Part shown: positions 34,249 through 42,572 of the stretch, one piece after another
How positions within the stretch are numbered: the stretch's first letter is position 1
How the letters are laid out: each line of letters starts with the position of its first letter
Assembly: GCA_022450045.1 (NCBI GenBank)
Contig: JAKURD010000012.1
Coordinates: 1 to 64,000 of the forward strand
Source of the DNA: Gracilimonas sp.
GTDB lineage: Bacteria > Bacteroidota > Rhodothermia > Balneolales > Balneolaceae
Length of the DNA: 64,000 bases
Direction: 5' to 3'
Translations under genes and position numbers: made by a program
The notes under the pieces: model-generated
The model's database searches: none
Told to the model about the DNA's origin: nothing
The model's input: the letters and a program-made list of their open reading frames with translations, nothing else

Positions 34249-35151
34249 CTAATTTAATTTTGCCTGGGCGTCCAGGATTATTTTCTCAACTTCCTCTTTC
34301 GAGATCAGTTCTCTCTTGTTGCAATACTGACATATTACTTCCTGTCCCTCACCTTCCATGTTTTTGAGATCGTTAAGGCTAAGCATGGACAAGGCACTCT
34401 TAAATCTCTTGCGTGTACAGCGGCAGAAGAAATCTACAGGCTGTCGGTTCAACTCTTTTGCTTTCAGGGGTGAAATAGCTTTCTGCATGATCTCGTCAAT
34501 GTACTGTCCGTCAGATAGCAACTCATCGATAGGAGGAAATGAACCCAGCCGTTCTTGAAGCATATCAATTTGCCCTTCCGGGGCCCCGGGGAGGCGTTGG
34601 ATCATAAGTCCGCCGGCATTAGTGACGCTTCCATTCTCATCAATTCCAACATCAATTAGTAGAGCAGACGGGATTTGTTCAGATTGGGTGAGGTAGTGGG
34701 CAACATCGCTGGTTACATCCCCTTTCATTAGCTGAATGCTGCTGGTCCGAGGTTCGGCTTCATTATATAATATTTTTGAAAATGTGAGAATACCTAAGCC
34801 CAACCCGTCACCGAGTTGAGTGTCGGAATCAGAATAATCAAGTTCGGCAGCAGGGTTCTGAACATACCCCCGAATTTCACCAATCTGATTGGCCTCCGCT
34901 ACCAAAAATCCGATCGGTCCATTGCCATCCATGCGAAGTTGAATACGCTCCTCGCCTTTAAGCTCTGATGCAAGCAGCATGGTTGCCGTGAGTGCCTTGC
35001 CAAGGATCACCGTGTTGAGCAGAGAAAGATCGTGGTTAGCCTTAGCGGTTTTTACAACTTCGGTGGTTTTAACAACAGATATTTTAAAGTGACCGTCCGT
35101 TGTAATTCCCTTGATGAGTCGGTCTTTGAAATTATATTCTTCGATGTTCAT
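34249..35151 (-). CDS. hslO: Redox-regulated chaperone Hsp33
   Basis: A 300-residue cytosolic holdase activated by oxidation. The zinc-binding switch is CRCTRKRF ... ICQYCNKRE (CxC ... CxxC) in the last 60 residues. The core shows LGKALTATMLLASELKGEERIQLRMDGNGPIG, typical of the family. Length is normal. It is the first gene of a probable three-gene minus-strand operon with the 2-helix protein and NDH-2, which would join oxidative protection to respiration. Confidence 0.93.
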   Translation of the reverse strand: MNIEEYNFKDRLIKGITTDGHFKISVVKTTEVVKTAKANHDLSLLNTVILGKALTATMLLASELKGEERIQLRMDGNGPIGFLVAEANQIGEIRGYVQNPAAELDYSDSDTQLGDGLGLGILTFSKILYNEAEPRTSSIQLMKGDVTSDVAHYLTQSEQIPSALLIDVGIDENGSVTNAGGLMIQRLPGAPEGQIDMLQERLGSFPPIDELLSDGQYIDEIMQKAISPLKAKELNRQPVDFFCRCTRKRFKSALSMLSLNDLKNMEGEGQEVICQYCNKRELISKEEVEKIILDAQAKLN

Positions 35152-35170
35152 AGGAGTGATAGAATGCTAT

Positions 35171-35335
35171 TTAACGTCAGTTGGATATAAGAAATAAGTT
35201 AAAAGGATAAAAATGGATGATTGCGGGTCATTCCCGTGGAGACGGGAATCTAATGGTTGCCATTACTTCAGAATTCGCTGCGAAACGACCATTCAACGTG
35301 TTCAACAGGTGGTCTTTATATCGAATTCACGGTAT
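35171..35335 (+). repeat. MITE-like element, copy 1
   Basis: About 165 bases bounded by TTAACGTCAGTTGGATATAAG and, inverted, CTTTATATCGAATTCACGG. The interior has ATTCCCGTGGAGACGGGAAT, a perfect ATTCCC-N8-GGGAAT dyad, then CTAATGG and CGCTGCGAAACGACCATTCAACG. It has no coding capacity. It is a direct repeat of 35619-35813, with internal deletions. Confidence 0.8.
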
Positions 35336-35431
35336 TTAAAGAATCTCTTTTTGAAAATATTTCGTCCCAAAGATACGTAGAAAATTAGTTTTTATTGGGT
35401 GGAGGAAAGTTTTATCTACTGATGTCATGGC

Positions 35432-35500
35432 GCCTTTGACCCACCCCTTCCCGAATGCTTTCGGGACCCGATCGGGGAAGTTCTTGGGTGGTTTTTTGTG
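35432..35500. terminator. Long hairpin with T-run
   Basis: ACCCACCCCTTCCCGA...TCGGG pairs with CGATCGGGGAAG...TTGGGTGGT, followed by TTTTTTG. It is a plus-strand terminator shape in a gap with no plus-strand gene, so it may belong to a repeat element or an unseen small RNA. Confidence 0.5.
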
Positions 35501-35618
35501 TTGGATTATCGATTTTAGCCACTGGCGATAGTCTTTAAGCTATATCTAAATTCACCAAAGCGCCTTCCTCTCCCGGGAGAGGAAACAAAGGTGAGGGTGA
35601 AGTTCGCCAACTCTAAAC

Positions 35619-35813
35619 TAACGTGAGTTCGAGATAAGAACTAAGTGAAAGGATAAAAATGAATTCTTTTGGTCATTCCCGTGGAGATGGGAATCTAATG
35701 GCTGCCATGAATTACGTATTCGCTACCTGACCGGCCATAGGATTTCGGGCATTCGCCGCGAAATGACCGTTCAACGTACTCAAGAGATGGTCTTTATATC
35801 GAATTCACGTTAA
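35619..35813 (+). repeat. MITE-like element, copy 2
   Basis: About 195 bases with terminal inverted repeats: AACGTGAGTTCGAGATAAGAAC at the left against AACGTGAATTCGATATAAAGAC read inward from the right. It shares the ATTCCC-N8-GGGAAT core (ATTCCCGTGGAGATGGGAAT) with copy 1, and the CATTCGCCGCGAAATGACCGTTCAACG block with copies 1 and 3. There is no reading frame for a transposase, so a non-autonomous element is the best reading. Confidence 0.82.
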
Positions 35814-35832
35814 ACTAAATCCTTATCTACAT

Positions 35833-35866
35833 AAAAAAACGCTCCAACACAAAGTGCGGAGCGTTT
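35833..35866 (-). terminator. Terminator of the M28 peptidase gene
   Basis: AACGCTCC pairs with GGAGCGTT across a 12-base loop, and on the minus strand it runs into TTTTTTT. It is 48 bases after the peptidase stop. Confidence 0.82.
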
Positions 35867-35913
35867 AAATGCCTTTAACATTGAATATTCTTTTACTGAA
35901 TATTCAACGTTCC

Positions 35914-37287
35914 TTAATCCCCAAACGAACCGGCCGGGCCCGGAAATACAACCGGACTTTCAAAGCCGTCTTTTGAAACGCTGGCAACACCAAAGTAATA
36001 GTTGTCGATCACGATGTTTTCGAGGGTGTGCTCGGTTACATCAGCTGGCACAAACACGCTTTTTTCCCATTGGTTGGAGTCTGTGAGTCGCCAGTAGATC
36101 TTATAACCGGCAAGTTGGGGATTTTCACTGGGGTCAAGTGCTTTCCAGCTTAGCGTCGTGCTTGGTCTCACAGCGCCGGAAATTTCCACATTGGCCGGTG
36201 GACTTGGAGCCCAACTCATCGCGGCCATTGTTACTGCATTCAACCCGGTCAATTTAGCAACGAAATCAAATTCCACTTCGCTCAGTACGTCACCATATTC
36301 CACGCCATCCTCAGTTTTGAGATCCTGATGCTGACGGTTATAATCTTCATTGGTTTCCATGATCCGTACTCCGGGGAATCCGGCATCGTTAAACGGACGG
36401 TGATGCCCTCCTCGGCCAAAACGGTCCAACCGGTAGATCATCATTACATCCAGATTCCGAATATAAAGATCAGCCATTTTATCGATGTAGCGAGCTAAAT
36501 TTCGTGAAGGAGAATCAACCTCTCCACCGGTAAAGCGTCGTATTCTTGCTTCACGCTCGGTCTCAACAGCACGAGTTCCTTCCGAAAATACCCGGGCGGT
36601 GGTGTTATCAATTACCCCATTGATACCCTGTATATTTCCGATCATATCGTTATTGATCACACCCTTAATATCCCATCCTTGTTCTTTGGCATATTCAGCC
36701 AGTATCTGTCCGCCAAATAAGCCCTGTTCCTCACCGGAAAGCAGAGCGTACATAATGGAACCTTCAAATTCATACTCAGTCAACACCCGGGCAGCTTCCA
36801 ATACACCCGCAACACCGGATGCGTTGTCATTAGCTCCGGGTGAAACAGATTCTCCGTCCATAACACTACTCACCCGTGAATCAATGTCACCACTCATCAT
36901 CACAAAACGATTTGGGTCTGCGGTTCCTCGTTGGATAGCGATCACATTAACGATCTCAACCGGTTCCGGAATTCTATTTTCGCCACCCACATAATCACGA
37001 ACGTAGAATACTTCGAGACAACCCCCGCAAGTTTCAGAGATATTTTCAAATTCCTTTTTTAACCACCTGCGTGCTGCACCTATTCCTTCCGTTTCTGAAG
37101 TGGTATCAGAGAGTGTATGGCGGGTTTCAAAACCAACTAATTTAGTGAGATCAGCTTTTATACGTTCTACTGATGGAGCTTTCCCAATTTCTCTTAAAAC
37201 TTCTGTCTGCATGATTTGGGCCATGCCGAGCCCCGCAAATAAAGTCGCGAACACTAATGACAAAACCGTAGCTTTTATTGATCTCAT
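35914..37287 (-). CDS. M28 family zinc aminopeptidase with Fn3-like C-terminus
   Basis: A 457-residue secreted peptidase with a signal peptide (to about residue 23, ...GLGMAQ). The M28 ligands are visible: SPGANDNASG (Asp), LSGEEQGLFGG (Glu pair), INNDMIGN (Asp) and RGGHHRPFND (His). The first ligand motif, usually HxDS, reads GDIDSR: Asp134 replaces His. The last 90 residues form a fibronectin-III-like domain (STTLSWKALDPSENPQLAGYKIYWRL). It has no type IX tail. It is probably an exported aminopeptidase; activity is uncertain because of Asp134. Confidence 0.85.
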   Translation of the reverse strand: MRSIKATVLSLVFATLFAGLGMAQIMQTEVLREIGKAPSVERIKADLTKLVGFETRHTLSDTTSETEGIGAARRWLKKEFENISETCGGCLEVFYVRDYVGGENRIPEPVEIVNVIAIQRGTADPNRFVMMSGDIDSRVSSVMDGESVSPGANDNASGVAGVLEAARVLTEYEFEGSIMYALLSGEEQGLFGGQILAEYAKEQGWDIKGVINNDMIGNIQGINGVIDNTTARVFSEGTRAVETEREARIRRFTGGEVDSPSRNLARYIDKMADLYIRNLDVMMIYRLDRFGRGGHHRPFNDAGFPGVRIMETNEDYNRQHQDLKTEDGVEYGDVLSEVEFDFVAKLTGLNAVTMAAMSWAPSPPANVEISGAVRPSTTLSWKALDPSENPQLAGYKIYWRLTDSNQWEKSVFVPADVTEHTLENIVIDNYYFGVASVSKDGFESPVVFPGPAGSFGD

Positions 37288-37315
37288 AAGTTTATTATTT
37301 ATTGAAATGATCGTG

Positions 37316-37738
37316 TTAATCTTTATCCTGATCCAGGAAATCCTGTAAATTTTGCCGGAATTTAATTTGAGCTTTCAGCCCTGCACGGTGACCGAGTAAA
37401 CCGCCCAATCCACAGGCAAGTATCACTGTGAACATAAAAGTAAGCTTAAAATTTCCCAGCCCTGCATCATACAGTTCCACCCAAACAAGCGGGGGAATTG
37501 CTACCAACAAAGCAAAAATGTAGGGAACCGGATTTGCTCCTTGTAAACGACGCATAAAACGCCGGCCTGTCACAAAGGTAATGTTGAGATATACCAAGCC
37601 AAAACCGAGTAAAAATAACGTACCCACAAAGGTAGGGTCACTTACTTTTTTTAGAAATTCAGAAGAGAAAAGGGTAAATGCTGCAGAAACTATAAATATA
37701 CCTGAAGCATAAAAAATTAATCGGGGCAGGTTGTCCAA
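37316..37738 (-). CDS. Small four-helix membrane protein
   Basis: A 140-residue protein of unknown function with hydrophobic helices near 8-24, 33-52, 70-87 and 93-115, and a charged tail (IKFRQNLQDFLDQDKD). It is 28 bases upstream of the M28 gene on the same strand, so the two may be cotranscribed. No motif is recognised. Confidence 0.6.
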   Translation of the reverse strand: MDNLPRLIFYASGIFIVSAAFTLFSSEFLKKVSDPTFVGTLFLLGFGLVYLNITFVTGRRFMRRLQGANPVPYIFALLVAIPPLVWVELYDAGLGNFKLTFMFTVILACGLGGLLGHRAGLKAQIKFRQNLQDFLDQDKD

Positions 37739-37852
37739 AATGGGTATTATTTAGTTATGTTAAATTCTTTTAAAGTCTGGCTGAAATTCCTAAAAACCAA
37801 TCCCAAATTCCAACACAAACATATCTTTTAACTTCAAAGGCCATTGCGGCAA

Positions 37853-39133
37853 TTATCTATCAGCTAACCAGACCTCCGGATTCACAAACTCCCGGTCAAC
37901 CCGAACGGCAAAAAACAACACTTCACCCAATTCAGTTTGTGCCGTTCCGGATCTTCCTATGAAATCTCCTTTTTTCAGTACCGTTCCTGTTTCGACATCT
38001 ATCTGGCTCAGATTACCATATACGGTATGATATGCTCCATGCTTGACGATAACCACCTCTCCATATCCTCTCATTGGTAAAATCTGAGTCACATATCCAT
38101 CTGACACCGCTTTTACTTCAGAACCGGACTCACTTACAATATCAATGCCTGGATGTTCTGTTATGGTTCCATACAGTGGATTTCGAACCCGTCCGAATTT
38201 TCTTGCGATGGTAGTACTTGAAACAGGCCATGATAATTGTCCTTTGGCTTCCGCAAATGACTCTTCATACTCGGAAAGTTCAGAATATCGCTCTACTTCT
38301 GCTGTCCGTCGACCGGTATCTGCAATATTCCGGGCTTCCTCCAATTTTCTTAACCGTTCCGCTTCCGCTTCCGCTTCTGCCTGCTCTAATTCCTGGAATG
38401 TATTTTCGAGGCCTTCTTTTGCTTCGCGTGTTTTACGAAGTTCAGCCAACCAGGTACTTCGTTCCTGTTTGATCTCCTCCACCGTTTGCTCTTGTTGCTG
38501 TCGCTGATCGGCTAACTCGTTTTTCTCTTGCTGGATCTCGGTTAGCACATCCCTGTTTCGTTTGTAGCTGTCTTCTAAATTCTTTTTGACCTTATCCAGC
38601 TCGCGTTTAGCTTCGTTGATAGCATCAGCCTGTTTAGTTTTTTGCTCATCGAACCGGCGCAGATAATTAGACCGAACCAACATCTGGTTGATGGATTCAG
38701 AAGTAAGCAACATTTCAAGATTCCCGGAGCGCCCGTTCTTATATGCATAAAGCACGATCTGTTTATAGTTCTCGATCAACTGCTCGAGTTCCAATTCCCT
38801 GAGTTCTATTTCTTTTTGCGTGAGTGCTATTTCCGCATCGATCTGATTTTGCTCTTCCTGTAAACTATTGATCTTGTCATCCTGTAAAGCGATCAGGTTA
38901 TTTAAAAATTGAAATTGTTCATACGATCTATCAAATCGTTCTTCAGCCTGATTTACCCGCTGCTGATAGTTTTTGATGCGGGCCTCCAAAACATTGATCT
39001 CTGCCCTCGTATTCTTCTGATCTCTTAAAAGCTGTTCTCTTCGTTCCTGATAGCTTTGAGCAAACACATTACTGCTTAACAGTACCGCAACACATACCGT
39101 GATCACTGTCTTTATGTAACTACTAAGTCTCAT
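37853..39133 (-). CDS. EnvC-like murein hydrolase activator
   Basis: A 426-residue periplasmic protein with a signal peptide ending VFAQ. A long coiled coil spans about 30-265 (repeated Glu/Gln/Arg heptads), followed by a LytM/M23 domain near 295-426. The first zinc motif HPGID is kept, but the HxH of active peptidases is replaced by LFFAV, so it is likely a degenerate, activating LytM factor like EnvC rather than a hydrolase. It overlaps the DUF4292 gene by four bases. It probably controls amidases in cell separation. Confidence 0.85.
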   Translation of the reverse strand: MRLSSYIKTVITVCVAVLLSSNVFAQSYQERREQLLRDQKNTRAEINVLEARIKNYQQRVNQAEERFDRSYEQFQFLNNLIALQDDKINSLQEEQNQIDAEIALTQKEIELRELELEQLIENYKQIVLYAYKNGRSGNLEMLLTSESINQMLVRSNYLRRFDEQKTKQADAINEAKRELDKVKKNLEDSYKRNRDVLTEIQQEKNELADQRQQQEQTVEEIKQERSTWLAELRKTREAKEGLENTFQELEQAEAEAEAERLRKLEEARNIADTGRRTAEVERYSELSEYEESFAEAKGQLSWPVSSTTIARKFGRVRNPLYGTITEHPGIDIVSESGSEVKAVSDGYVTQILPMRGYGEVVIVKHGAYHTVYGNLSQIDVETGTVLKKGDFIGRSGTAQTELGEVLFFAVRVDREFVNPEVWLADR

Positions 39134-39891
39134 GAGCGTTCAATTCTAATACTTTCGGGGATATCGACGGTTAACTTTAGGTTGCCGGGATTTACGCTCA
39201 GGCTTCTCACTAAGAACACGACCCTTGAGCCACCATCAGAACTAAATATCGTTATTTTTCGGGGCAATTCGAACCCTTCCAGTTCACTGTAACTTTCATA
39301 GATGATCTCTGAATAAGGTGCTGAGCCGCGTCGGTTTTGAATGACCTGTTCCACCCAGCCGTTTTTCTTATTCACAAAAACCTGAGAACCATCTTTTAAA
39401 CGCAGCTGATATGAATTATTGCTTTCTAAAACTGAGCTTACTTCCTCCGCAGATACCGTGAAATTGATCAAGTCCAGAATATTGATGGACGTCAGTTCAT
39501 TCAGGCTAGTCATACGGGCATCATAAATAGATATTTTTTGAGCTTCCTTGTCGAGCCGGTTATAGATCAAAATTGAGTCTTGATCTACCAGCATTTGTCC
39601 GCCTTCAATTCCAATTCTATTCTGTATGGTGAGCAGGCTCAACTGCCGGTTTGCTTCAAAATCGATGGTAACACGGTCGCTGTTCCCCGGTTCACTTACC
39701 AGTGCTCTTCCCTTACCTGATAGCGTTTTGAGCTCCTCAGAATAATCAGGAATGGAAGAAACCACTGTTTCCTTATCAACAGAACTCCTGTTAAAACTCT
39801 CCTCAGTAACCGGGCGTGATGTACTGCAGGCAGAGATCAAAGTTGCTGCTAAGATCAGAAATGTTAAAGAAGAAAGTGGAGTTGAATTCAC
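39130..39891 (-). CDS. DUF4292 (LolB-like) lipoprotein
   Basis: A 253-residue outer-membrane-type lipoprotein. I start it at GTG 39891, directly after the TPR stop, which gives a signal peptide with lipobox LISAC. Longer readings would run into the TPR gene. The DUF4292 core follows: LKTLSGKGRALVSEPG, DRVTIDFEANRQ, and SYSELEGFELPRKITI. The family has a LolB/LppX-like beta fold and is common in Bacteroidota next to EnvC and a TPR protein, the arrangement seen here. Confidence 0.8.
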   Translation of the reverse strand: MNSTPLSSLTFLILAATLISACSTSRPVTEESFNRSSVDKETVVSSIPDYSEELKTLSGKGRALVSEPGNSDRVTIDFEANRQLSLLTIQNRIGIEGGQMLVDQDSILIYNRLDKEAQKISIYDARMTSLNELTSINILDLINFTVSAEEVSSVLESNNSYQLRLKDGSQVFVNKKNGWVEQVIQNRRGSAPYSEIIYESYSELEGFELPRKITIFSSDGGSRVVFLVRSLSVNPGNLKLTVDIPESIRIERS

Positions 39892-39892
39892 A

Positions 39893-41569
39893 TTAATTAA
39901 TTTTTTCTTGCAGCTGAGTCCGGCTTGAATCTTTTTCCAGGGCTTTTTTCCACCAATCCCGGGCTTCATCGAGATCACCCAGCTTTTCATGCACATCGCC
40001 CATATGTTCCAACACCTCAGCACTCGACTCTCCGGTATCAATAGAGGCTTTAATAAAACGCTGAGCACGATCATAATCTTCTAATTTAAAATATACCCAG
40101 CCTACGGTGTCCAAATATGCGGCATTCTCGGGATTGACTTCAATAGCTTTTAGTGCTAACTCCTTCGCGCGTTCCAGGTTTTCTCCGCGAACCGACAAAT
40201 GGTATGCGTAGTTATTCATGGCATTATCATTTTCAGGATCATACCGAAGAGCCAGTTCATAGGCTTCATCCGATTCTTCATGTTTTCCAAGGTTTGCTCG
40301 TGTATCACCGAGCGTACTGTATATTGCCGACTTAAAAGGACGACGCGCCGGAGTGCTCACCGCATTGGAAAGCCATTCTTCAGCTTCTTCATTTTGATCC
40401 ATTAACATATAGGCGCTTCCTGTAAAAAACTGAATAAATGCATCATCCGGGACGGACTCATCTGCTTTTTTGCCCACCTCAACCGTTTCCTCATATTTTT
40501 CCAAACTCATTAAAAGCTGAAGTCGTTGTCGCCAGGCGATCTCATCCTGCGGCAATAATTCATTCGCTCTCTCCAGGTTTTCAAGTGCTTTTGCGGGCTG
40601 AGCCGTTTGAATATAATACTGACCGGCCAAAGTAAAAGCAGGCCCGTAATCGGATTCAGTTTTGGTAAAAGAGTCCAGCACTCTTTCTGTTTCCACCCGA
40701 AGCTGAATATTCTGTGGATCATTCTGGATCCTTGAATATAAAAAGCGGGCGATGTTCATTTTTTCCTGTGCTTCTAACAGCGGATCAGAAATAAAATTAG
40801 TAAGTAATGTGCCGGCACTGTCCCATTTTTGTTCGTCAAGATAAATTCCCGCTAAATTGATGAGTGATTGAGGATCACGGGCATTCCGGGTTAGAGCATC
40901 GTTAAGCGTTTCCGTAGCTTTTTCTGTACGACCGGTTTTAACGTAATATTCCCCAAGCAAATTTAGCATCTCCAGGTTATCGGGATCTGCTTCTCTGATC
41001 TTCTCAAGTTGTGCGACCGCAGAATCCGGAATTGCTAATGCTTCGAAGTTTCTAAACTTCATCAATAAAACAGACGGATCAGCCCCTCTCAGTTTTAGAA
41101 TTTCATCCAGGGTTTGATTTGATTTAACAAACTCTCCATAATCCTTGTAAGTATCAGCGAGCATATATAGAGCATCAAAATCACCGGGATGATAATCGAG
41201 CAAGGTATTTAACTCCCTGAGCGTTGCTTCATTTTGCCCGGCACTTCTGTAAATACGAATAAGTTTTAACCTGAACCATTTATTGTCCGGCTCTGAATCT
41301 ACGGCTTGCTTTCCATAAAGAGCCGCATTCGGGAGGTCATTGAGTTGCAGATAGGTATCTGCCAATGCGTAATCAATTCCGGTTGACGAACCCAAATTTC
41401 GTTTAGCATCCAGTAAAAACTGTCGTGCTTTTTCATACTCTTCATTCTCAAAAGCTTCCATTCCTTTGATATAAGCTGACTTTCCGGACAGCTCTTTCTG
41501 GGTCTGTACTTGCCCATAAACAGGGATTACAAACAGCATTATAAAAAATATATTCAGACAGTATTTCAT
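39893..41569 (-). CDS. Tetratricopeptide-repeat exported protein
   Basis: About 558 residues. I start it at ATG 41569 (MKYCLNIFFIMLFVIPVYGQ), which gives a clean signal peptide; an upstream ATG at 41629 would add 20 residues. The mature protein is almost entirely TPR repeats (for example NNYAYHLSVRGENLERAKELALKAIEV and LDTVGWVYFKLEDYDRAQRFI). It is the first of a three-gene minus-strand operon: TPR protein, DUF4292 lipoprotein, EnvC. It is probably a periplasmic or outer-membrane assembly scaffold; the exact partner is unknown. Confidence 0.85.
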   Translation of the reverse strand: MKYCLNIFFIMLFVIPVYGQVQTQKELSGKSAYIKGMEAFENEEYEKARQFLLDAKRNLGSSTGIDYALADTYLQLNDLPNAALYGKQAVDSEPDNKWFRLKLIRIYRSAGQNEATLRELNTLLDYHPGDFDALYMLADTYKDYGEFVKSNQTLDEILKLRGADPSVLLMKFRNFEALAIPDSAVAQLEKIREADPDNLEMLNLLGEYYVKTGRTEKATETLNDALTRNARDPQSLINLAGIYLDEQKWDSAGTLLTNFISDPLLEAQEKMNIARFLYSRIQNDPQNIQLRVETERVLDSFTKTESDYGPAFTLAGQYYIQTAQPAKALENLERANELLPQDEIAWRQRLQLLMSLEKYEETVEVGKKADESVPDDAFIQFFTGSAYMLMDQNEEAEEWLSNAVSTPARRPFKSAIYSTLGDTRANLGKHEESDEAYELALRYDPENDNAMNNYAYHLSVRGENLERAKELALKAIEVNPENAAYLDTVGWVYFKLEDYDRAQRFIKASIDTGESSAEVLEHMGDVHEKLGDLDEARDWWKKALEKDSSRTQLQEKIN

Positions 41570-41710
41570 GACATTCATAATAACGCTAAGTATAACAGGA
41601 AAGTGCCATTTATGCTTGCTTAGATTCACCTTTCTAAGCTTTTAAATGTCTTTCTCTAACATTATCAGCTAACGCAAAAGAATGTTCAATATATGCCTTA
41701 AAAATTAGCA

Positions 41711-41919
41711 TTTGTTTAACAAGTAATACTTTGCCTATTTTACAGCCATGCTATTTCAAAGCAGACATAGGATCAACTTAATTTCACTTCGGCGGCGGCT
41801 CCGGCAACGGCGGTAGTCATTCCATTGCTGCATCTTTCAGCAGCGCTCATCTTCTTACCGCGAGATCCTAATTAATAACTTCCACAGGCGAAGTTTATCA
41901 CTCACTATTTTATATACCA
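41711..41919 (+). promoter_or_regulatory. Leader region of the arginine operon (candidate attenuator)
   Basis: Upstream of the arginine genes. TTTG at 41711 with TATTTTAC or ATACTTTG further down are partial promoter matches. The region holds the Arg-rich leader reading frame at 41748-41816. After it come two competing pairings: GGCAACGG (41803-41810, the last Arg codons) with CCATTGCT (41822-41829), and GCTGC (41827-41831) with GCAGC (41840-41844). These are mutually exclusive, as in ribosome-stalling attenuators. No strong T-run follows, so translation-level control is equally possible. Confidence 0.55.
41748..41816 (+). CDS. Arginine-rich leader peptide
   Basis: A 22-codon frame, ATG to TAG, reading MLFQSRHRINLISLRRRLRQRR. 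Eight of 22 codons are Arg, and six of the last eight. The cluster uses CGG almost only (CGG-CGG-CGG-CTC-CGG-CAA-CGG-CGG). It lies 104 bases before the first gene of the arginine operon. A ribosome short of charged tRNA-Arg would stall here, so it probably senses arginine. It has no clear Shine-Dalgarno, like many genes in this window. I know of no named homologue. Confidence 0.65.
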   Translation: MLFQSRHRINLISLRRRLRQRR

Positions 41920-42570
41920 ATGTCCGTTCAAATTTTTATAGCTACAGAAATTCATACATTCTTCGCAGAAGATATCTGTTCACTAATTGAAAAAGCGGCC
42001 CACCAACGCGGGACCGGTATTGCAAAGCGTGAACCTGATTATATCAAAACTAAAATGACCAATGGTAATGCTGTTATTGCCCTGGATGGAGATCAGCTTG
42101 CCGGCTTTTGTTACGTTGAAATTTGGGAAGACAAAAAATACGTGGCCAACTCGGGGCTGATCGTGCATCCTGGTTATCGCGGACGGGGACTTGCCAAAAA
42201 GATCAAAACCAAAGCCTTCAAACTATCCCAAAAAAAGTATCCCGGTTCAAAACTATTTGGCATTACTACCAGCCTTCCGGTGATGAAGATCAACTCAGAT
42301 CTGGGATATAGGCCTGTTACATTCTCTGAACTTACACAGGACGAAACCTTCTGGAAAGGTTGCCAAAGCTGTCCCAATTACGACATCCTGACTCGCAACA
42401 ACCGCAAAAACTGCCTCTGTACTGGCATGCTCTTTGATCCGAGACATCTCAATAGCAAGCCTAAACAAGAACGCGACCAAACTATTGCCAAGTACTATCG
42501 ATGGGTGAAATTGAAAACCGTTAAGTACCTCAAAAAAATTAATCCCGTAAATCTGTTTTTACTTATATAA
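41920..42570 (+). CDS. GNAT acyltransferase of the arginine operon (candidate glutamate N-acyltransferase)
   Basis: A 216-residue GNAT protein, the first gene of the arginine operon, two bases from argG. The acyl-CoA motif is VHPGYRGRGLAKKIK. Near residues 148-167 there is an unusual Cys cluster (CQSCPNY ... NCLC, CxxC-x14-CxC) that could bind metal. No argA, argJ or fused argAB is seen in the window, and the pathway here needs an N-acyl-glutamate, so this is the natural candidate for the first step. A similar GNAT gene next to argG occurs in Bacteroides. Confidence 0.7.
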   Translation: MSVQIFIATEIHTFFAEDICSLIEKAAHQRGTGIAKREPDYIKTKMTNGNAVIALDGDQLAGFCYVEIWEDKKYVANSGLIVHPGYRGRGLAKKIKTKAFKLSQKKYPGSKLFGITTSLPVMKINSDLGYRPVTFSELTQDETFWKGCQSCPNYDILTRNNRKNCLCTGMLFDPRHLNSKPKQERDQTIAKYYRWVKLKTVKYLKKINPVNLFLLI

Positions 42571-42572
42571 CC

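Larger units (their letters stand above)
35152..35913. other. 762-base gap holding two MITE-like copies
   Basis: No gene is visible. The stretch holds MITE-like copies at 35171-35335 and 35619-35813, a long hairpin at 35432-35500, a CTCTCCCGGGAGAGG dyad at about 35569-35585, and the terminator of the M28 peptidase gene at 35833-35866. Confidence 0.6.

Noticed and set aside
35152..35913. Possible CRISPR array
   Set aside because: The repeated blocks are two long, diverged copies with terminal inverted repeats, not short regular repeats with unique spacers; no cas genes are present.
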